The notes beneath the pieces were generated by a model. The model was not told the DNA's origin, ran no database searches, and saw only the letters and a list, made by a program, of their open reading frames with translations. The position numbers were made by a program, and so were the translations under genes. From contig NC_087066.1 in NCBI RefSeq assembly GCF_963678635.1, positions 14,611,171-14,675,170 of the forward strand: a stretch of DNA of 64,000 bases, read 5' to 3'. Shown here in pieces: positions 59,328-64,000 of the stretch; the first letter of the stretch is position 1, and the number at the start of each line of letters is the position of its first letter. Source of the DNA: Symsagittifera roscoffensis (lineage: Eukaryota; Xenacoelomorpha; Acoela; Convolutidae).

Positions 59328-59738
59328 ATGCAAGAGGGAGACTATTTGATAGTGGATCCTGCCTGCGAGGTGAATGAAAGAGGCACGCGCGACAAAAACG
59401 ACGGGAATGAGGTGGTAGACAATTGCGATCTACCACTGGAACTGGAATTGACTGAGCGAGTGGAGGTGGATGACGAAACTCTACCTTATGCCGAAGAGGA
59501 CTGGGACTGCCCAGAACAAACTGAAGTTGACAAAGGAGTGCAGCCTGACTTTCCCTTCACCATGGAAACACGCCAGAGCAAAAGAGAGAGAGGCAAGAAG
59601 AAGAAGAAGTACAATCCGTATGGTGAGGGATTTCTCATACACAGGATAGTTTTGAGCAACATGATGGTCTCGCTAGTGGGACTGGACAAAGTGCCGGTGC
59701 CACAAGAGATCGACCGACAGAGAACAGGATTGGATTGA
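59328..59738 (+). pseudogene. Acidic tail ORF after integrase
   Basis: A 136-codon open frame just after the integrase stop, acidic (ELELTERVEVDDETLPYAEE), then basic (RQSKRERGKKKKKYNPYGEG). The KYNPYG context resembles the end of some Gypsy polyproteins. Function unknown. Confidence 0.5.
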
Positions 59739-60195
59739 CGATTGCTCTGAACCGGTTGAGTTTGGAAGTGGAGTTCGAACTGGAGACTGAACAGATGCAT
59801 GATCAAGAATTGACAAATCTGCGGGTACTCGAATGGCTCCATGATCTGCCAGCAGACCCAAAAAAGTTTATCTTGACGATTCAAGGGGTAGACCAAAACA
59901 GCATCAAATAAATCAGTCGCGACAATACTGAATCCAACTGGGTCGCTCCAGATGGTCCTTTACACGTTCCAGAATCTTACCTCGATCTGCTCGATTTTGG
60001 GCGATCGACGGGACGTCGATGGATATTTTTGTCCGCGGAGTGGGGGTAGGACTCACCCACACCAAAAATCTGATGATTAAAAAATTAAAATCGGCAAGGG
60101 AAACCGGAGAGCTGGAAGTGGAGGGCAAAATGCTAAAAAAACCACCATTCGGACAAATTTTTCAATCTTATTTGATCTACCAAACCACTTTTCAA

Positions 60196-60656
60196 TTAAT
60201 TTCGTCGTCACGGACAGCAATTTTATACTCACGGAACGTACTTGCGCTATAGCAATAACTGCGGATCTAAGCTTTAAGACAGCACTAGCGGCCGACTTTA
60301 AGAGAGAGTTTTTGTGAAAGCAGAGGCCTGGTGTGGGAGGGATGACAGCGCTGCCCCCTGTCGCATCACAGATACCAGGGAAATATTTGTGTTTTCTTGT
60401 AACTAAGGCCACTGAAAAGCAACTTGTAAAACCCAAAAACTTGGTGCTGGCCTTAACTCGACTTAGGGATTTCCTGGTTGAGAGAGGAGTGACATCTCTC
60501 TCTCTTTACCAGTTTATGATCCCAATAGGGGAAAACTGCATCCGAGAGAGCTGTACGCCCTTGTACATGTAATATTTTCAGAGACAGACATAGAAGTCAA
60601 CTTACATAAAAAAAAAATTATCCGAGCATATGCTAGAGCCACATTAGGTGTTAAGT
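60196..60656 (+). pseudogene. Macro domain (ADP-ribose-binding-like) ORF
   Basis: Downstream of integrase, one collinear reading gives AIAITADLSFKTALAADFKR, then KYLCFLVTK, RLRDFLVERGVTSLSL and, after a shift, ELYALVHVIFSETDIEV. These follow the order of a macro domain: the HCVSADL-type loop with an acidic substrate position, the YLVTK strand, the helix with RDFLVERGV, and the terminal SxTxIEV strand. It is interrupted by TGA at 60315-60317 and by a two-base gain in a CT run near 60500. The usual glycine-rich PxIGxG loop is not evident. Macro domains bind or hydrolyse ADP-ribose; activity here is unknown. Confidence 0.65.
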
Positions 60657-60659
60657 AGT

Positions 60660-61063
60660 TTTTGTTAGGTTTGCTTTTTAGACACTAGGATTAGGTTTTA
60701 GGTTAACTATTCGGGATTAGGTTGTTATGTGATAGTGTTGATGTTATGTTTTGATGTTTTATTTTTAATGTTTATGTCATGGAAGCCTGGAACACTCCAG
60801 GTACGAAAAGTGACAGCGCTCAGTTGTCTTATCTTGACAAAATCGCAGGTCGACGATCCACCTTGGTGCTAGCTTTTAAATCAAGAACGAAAGAGAGTTT
60901 CAATGGATTTTTTAAAAGATGTGAATGATGTTTTATCCCAGAAAAGGAACAACCTGGAATGATGGTTCTAAGTCGTGACTTGTTTTTTAGATCTTGATTG
61001 ATCCCACTTTGTTTATTGACCTTGAACAATCAGAAGTGTGCGACAAGACATACACGAAGAAAG
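60660..61063. other. T-rich gap between macro ORF and next ORF
   Basis: About 400 bp, T/G-rich (TTAGGTTTTAGGTTAAC, ATTAGGTTGTTATGTG), with no gene. It may be a promoter, an LTR or the spacer of a single long element. No terminal TG...CA pair is recognisable. Confidence 0.4.
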
Positions 61064-62670
61064 ATGAGTGACACAAACGACTTGATGGATTTCATCTCAG
61101 CTAGCCTAGGAACGACTCTAGACGACAAGATATACCATCGCCTGCTGGATTGCAATTTCGCACTGGAAGACCCGGAGTTGGCCATCTTCACCGTCGCACT
61201 CTTGAATGCAATGGGAAGAGAAGGCCGTGGGGACCGCCCCCACGGAAGTGGTCTTAATGTTGGCCTACGGCGAGTCCAGGACCGCCGAGAGAGGTCGAAA
61301 CCGACTCATGAGATGTTGGCGAGGAGAAGTGTCTGGCCATGACTTGGCTCGTGAGCCGAGACTAGGTCAGCAGAGGGATCACCGGCTAGGTGAGATGCCC
61401 TTACCTGTTAGACCAGTGCAGCCTCTTATCGGACGATCACGTGATGGGCCGGGCCCGTCACACTCAGCAGATTCTCCAACGGCTGCTCCTCCCTTGAAGA
61501 GAGTCAGGATGAGTGAGATGGAGATTCAGACCTCGGAGACTATTGAAACCTCAGAGAAGAACAAAAAGGACCGCAAAGAGCTGCATGCCAAGTTAAAGGA
61601 GTACAAGGCAATAGCTCGGGAAAGAGACGAATGAAAAAAGGAATACGACGAAATGAAAATAAACCTCAAAGAAGAAGAGATAAAACACCTGAGAGAATTA
61701 GATATGGCAAGGGTGAGCCATGTATTACCGGCGGTTCTAGCGACAATGAACTCCTCGGATGGATCCAGGGACACGCCTCCCAGGACGAAGGCAGATACCA
61801 TCTAGGGCTCCTCAGCAGATACCAAAATCTACCCTGAGCTCTAGGAACACGATACCCCGGATCCTTCAGACATCTATTTAGCTCCTCAGTTTCAGGAGTC
61901 ATTTAATCAGGTAGCCAGGGCGACGATGGATGAGATCAACAGGACCGGTGGCCAAACGCTAGGTACGGTCGTCCCTTCCCAACGCCCTGATCGTTCCTTG
62001 AGTAGCTCGGAACGAATGTCACGAGCCATGGTCCGCAACTTATTCCTGCAAGTCGCCGCGGAGCATCCTCGAGCCTGCCTGAACGGCATGAGCTGGAACC
62101 CTGTCATCAGCAATCAGGCAATTCTCGCAGGGAGTCGTCATTTGGTTGCCGGAGATAGTCTGGTGAGGGATCTGAATGAGATCTTTGTGAGTGGTTAGAG
62201 CACTGTTCTATCTTTTGGAGAGGCCTCCGTGACTCAAGTCATCAAAATGATGGGGTTTCAGGGCGAGGATCAGTGGACACATTGGTGATAATGCTTGGGC
62301 AGATGGGAGCCCATGCTGGATTACTTTTTGAACGAATTGAAGGAAAAGTACCGACCATGACTCGTGGTGCTGTGCACAATCCCGCAAAATCCGGAGGTGG
62401 GCACGCCAGTGGCAGATTTCATGATTGGTAATGCGACCCGTTGGAATGACATGGCCCGCAATCTGGTGAGGAGCAATCCTAGCGAGCTGCGACTCATGGA
62501 TCTTGAGAGCACACTGGGGATGACTGACCATCTGGCACTCACCAGAGTTGGATGCGTTTCAACACAGCACAAGAAGGCGTTGGATAAACGACGCGTTTCA
62601 GACGAAAATTGAGGAAATGGAGCAAGAATTGAGGAAAACCGACTCTCTGGCTCACCCAGTTCGACTGGAG
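61064..62670 (+). pseudogene. TE-associated ORF with coiled-coil and SGNH-like domain 1
   Basis: It starts at ATG 61064 (MSDTNDLMDFISASLG), shifts frame near 61210 and continues through 61634 with a Pro/Arg-rich part and a coiled-coil (ELHAKLKEYKAIARERDE), which ends at TGA 61632-61634. After more shifts, 61926-62198 ends with LVAGDSLVRDL, a clear GDSL block (GDS at 62151-62159). In shifted frames VDTLVIMLG, LVVLCTIPQNP, RWNDMARNL and RRRWINDAFQTKIEE follow, as expected for an SGNH hydrolase. The Asn-containing block after IMLG is lost in a small deletion, and the catalytic His position reads as part of DAFQ or GMRF. The gene is broken. Confidence 0.6.
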
Positions 62671-62678
62671 GAGGTAGA

Positions 62679-63440
62679 GTGAGGGGCAATGTTCCGGAAC
62701 CTTTCGCCAATCGTGTCGGGCCCCTGGCATTGGAAACGGGTGCAACTGCTCCCGTTGCTCCAAGCTCAGATGTGAGAGAAAGGTTGGGGACTGCTCCTCC
62801 CCCTAGAAGACAACCGTTAGAGAGCCGACTTGGGAGGCCAATTGATCAGATTAAGACTATCTCTCAAACCGTATCGAGGACGAGTGACCCGTCCGCGACG
62901 TTTCCTGCTCCTGAAGGAAGCCCATCGACGAGTGCCACGCCGGCGGAGGGAATTGAGTTAAACAGTGTGCTGCTCTGGAACCGTCCAGATCTCAGCGGTT
63001 GGGGGCAATATAGAACTGACATGTTGACGAACTTGAACATGAACACGTTAACATGTCGAGCGGATGCAAGGAAGATGATGGGTGAAAATGGTCTAAAAGT
63101 GTCGGAATTATATCGGATATCGGGCGTGAACTGGCTACTAGCGGAGCAGGAGCAGCTCAGCCCTGCAACCACGCTCAGGATTGTGGATCTAGAGGGGTTA
63201 CCTCAGAAAAATACCTTTAGACCCCTGAACACCCAATCTCTTACAGACGTCCGTCGGAGAGCCAGGGAATTGACACCGCCTTCCCGGAGGGGCAAGTTTC
63301 TGACAGAGAATAAGCCCAACAATAAGCATCATAAAAAGTATCGGCAGTTCTCCAAACCACCCGGCCAAGCGCCCGGTGACTATTCGAGAGACAACCCCCG
63401 AGTGACCTGGAGGGTGACGATAAGAGGTACGCGGGACTGA
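62679..63440 (+). pseudogene. TE-associated ORF, linker domain (253 codons open)
   Basis: An open frame of 253 codons. It is low-complexity Pro/Ser/Thr-rich to about residue 90, then a compact stretch (LLWNRPDLSGWGQYRTDML, LYRISGVNWLLAEQ) and a basic tail (NNKHHKKYRQFSKPP). I recognise no family. A frameshift near 63410 joins it to the next frame. Confidence 0.5.
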
Positions 63441-64000
63441 AGACACCATTGGGTGACAGCCTGTTTGCTGCCTATGATCCCCTAGAAGTCAATGCCGCCA
63501 AATACCTGATAGTGGCCACTTCAGATTATCTCTATACGCCTCGTTCTCTCTTTTGGCCCGATGTGATTTTCTTGACAGCGCCTAAGTTGGATTGGGGACA
63601 ATCAGTGGGCATGAGCATAAGCGTGCAGAGGACGGTCCGCATGGACCCACAGATGATAATAATTGCCGACTCGAATGACCACCTGCAGAGTAGAGGATTG
63701 TTATCCCGGCTGACGGATGGATCGATTCCCAGTAATGAGATCATGGGAAAGGCGATCATGACGCTACTTTCGGCCATGACTGAGCTGGAATCATCAGTGC
63801 AGCGACACTTCACTAGGAACATGATGAAGATCATTTTTGTGTTATCATCTGGATATGCCATATTGCCAGAACCCTTGCAATTTGCATACACGATAGTTAC
63901 CACATTAGCAGAAGGACGGTTCAACGTGGTCATACCCGCGCCAAACAGGATCGTTGACCCGAACGACTATAATCCGCTTCGTTCGGAACTCCCGACTGTC
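63383..64000 (+). CDS. SGNH-like domain 2 ORF, runs off the window
   Basis: A 206-codon frame is open from after TGA near 63380 to the right edge with no stop. Seen: YLIVATSDYLYTP, which may be the GDSL block in degenerate form, and MIIIADSNDHLQSRG, matching the GxND-type block (SND). Next come NMMKIIFVLSSGYAILPEP and RFNVVIPAPNRIVDPNDY. The order fits an SGNH/GDSL hydrolase fold. Its C-terminal half should lie to the right. Confidence 0.5.

Larger units (their letters stand above)
52115..60660 (+). mobile_element. Decayed Ty3/Gypsy-type retroelement with macro ORF
   Basis: Fragments in collinear order: gag-like coiled-coil and capsid region, zinc-knuckle region, aspartic protease, reverse transcriptase, a trace of RNase H, integrase with C-terminal tail, then a macro-domain ORF. 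Numerous stops and frameshifts break the frame, and RT and RNase H have a large internal deletion. I found no LTRs. Base composition is clearly more GC-rich than the host genes' introns. Confidence 0.85.

Noticed and set aside
59486-59896. 136-aa minus-strand ORF
   Set aside because: Antisense of the acidic pol tail at 59328-59738; no motif.
1-64000. CRISPR arrays, bacterial operons, riboswitches
   Set aside because: The window is intron-bearing animal DNA; no direct-repeat/spacer array or bacterial signals seen.

Overview
The window is invertebrate animal nuclear DNA. It is AT-rich, has many short introns with GT-AG borders, carries animal cytoskeletal and ciliary genes, and is heavily invaded by transposable elements. 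I cannot name the species; no feature points to a vertebrate, plant, fungus or microbe.

Three spliced genes lie head to tail on the minus strand. From right to left they are an unrecognised 3-exon gene coding 226 aa (41084-40280), a 23-exon NEK1-type kinase coding 1,516 aa (39134-22215, with a 6-nt microexon), and a 13-exon katanin p80 (KATNB1) coding 691 aa (18773-8591). I rebuilt each gene exon by exon from splice sites and reading phase, and all three totals divide by three. NEK1 and katanin both act at centrosomes, cilia and microtubules.

Positions 1-10469 are a near-identical tandem duplication with a spacing of about 5.98 kb. It copied the last three katanin exons. The copy next to the gene (8591-9598) keeps the frame, while the outer copy (2614-3617) carries a one-base deletion in the last exon. 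A second tandem duplication of 1,024 bp lies at 19851-21898.

Introns and intergenic DNA hold tRNA-derived SINE pieces, a recurrent AT-rich repeat of about 450 bp, a MULE-like DNA transposon with long inverted ends (15281-17184), a MITE at the duplication border, and several foldbacks.

Positions 41131-46011 hold a nearly complete non-LTR retrotransposon of Jockey/CR1 type with an SGNH-like first ORF, a PHD-like ORF1, an endonuclease/reverse transcriptase ORF2 and an (ACA)n tail. Its ORF1 stop codon sits in a perfect hairpin, is followed by CTA, and ORF2 continues in the same frame.

Positions 46012-52114 hold no gene I can support, but contain an iterated CCCTCCGGAG-type array. From 52115 to the right edge lies a decayed Ty3/Gypsy-type retroelement (gag, protease, reverse transcriptase with an internal deletion, integrase). 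It is followed by a macro-domain ORF and by ORFs with two SGNH-hydrolase-like domains. This gag-pol-macro-SGNH layout is the most unusual content of the window. The TE genes carry many stops and frameshifts and are described as broken.
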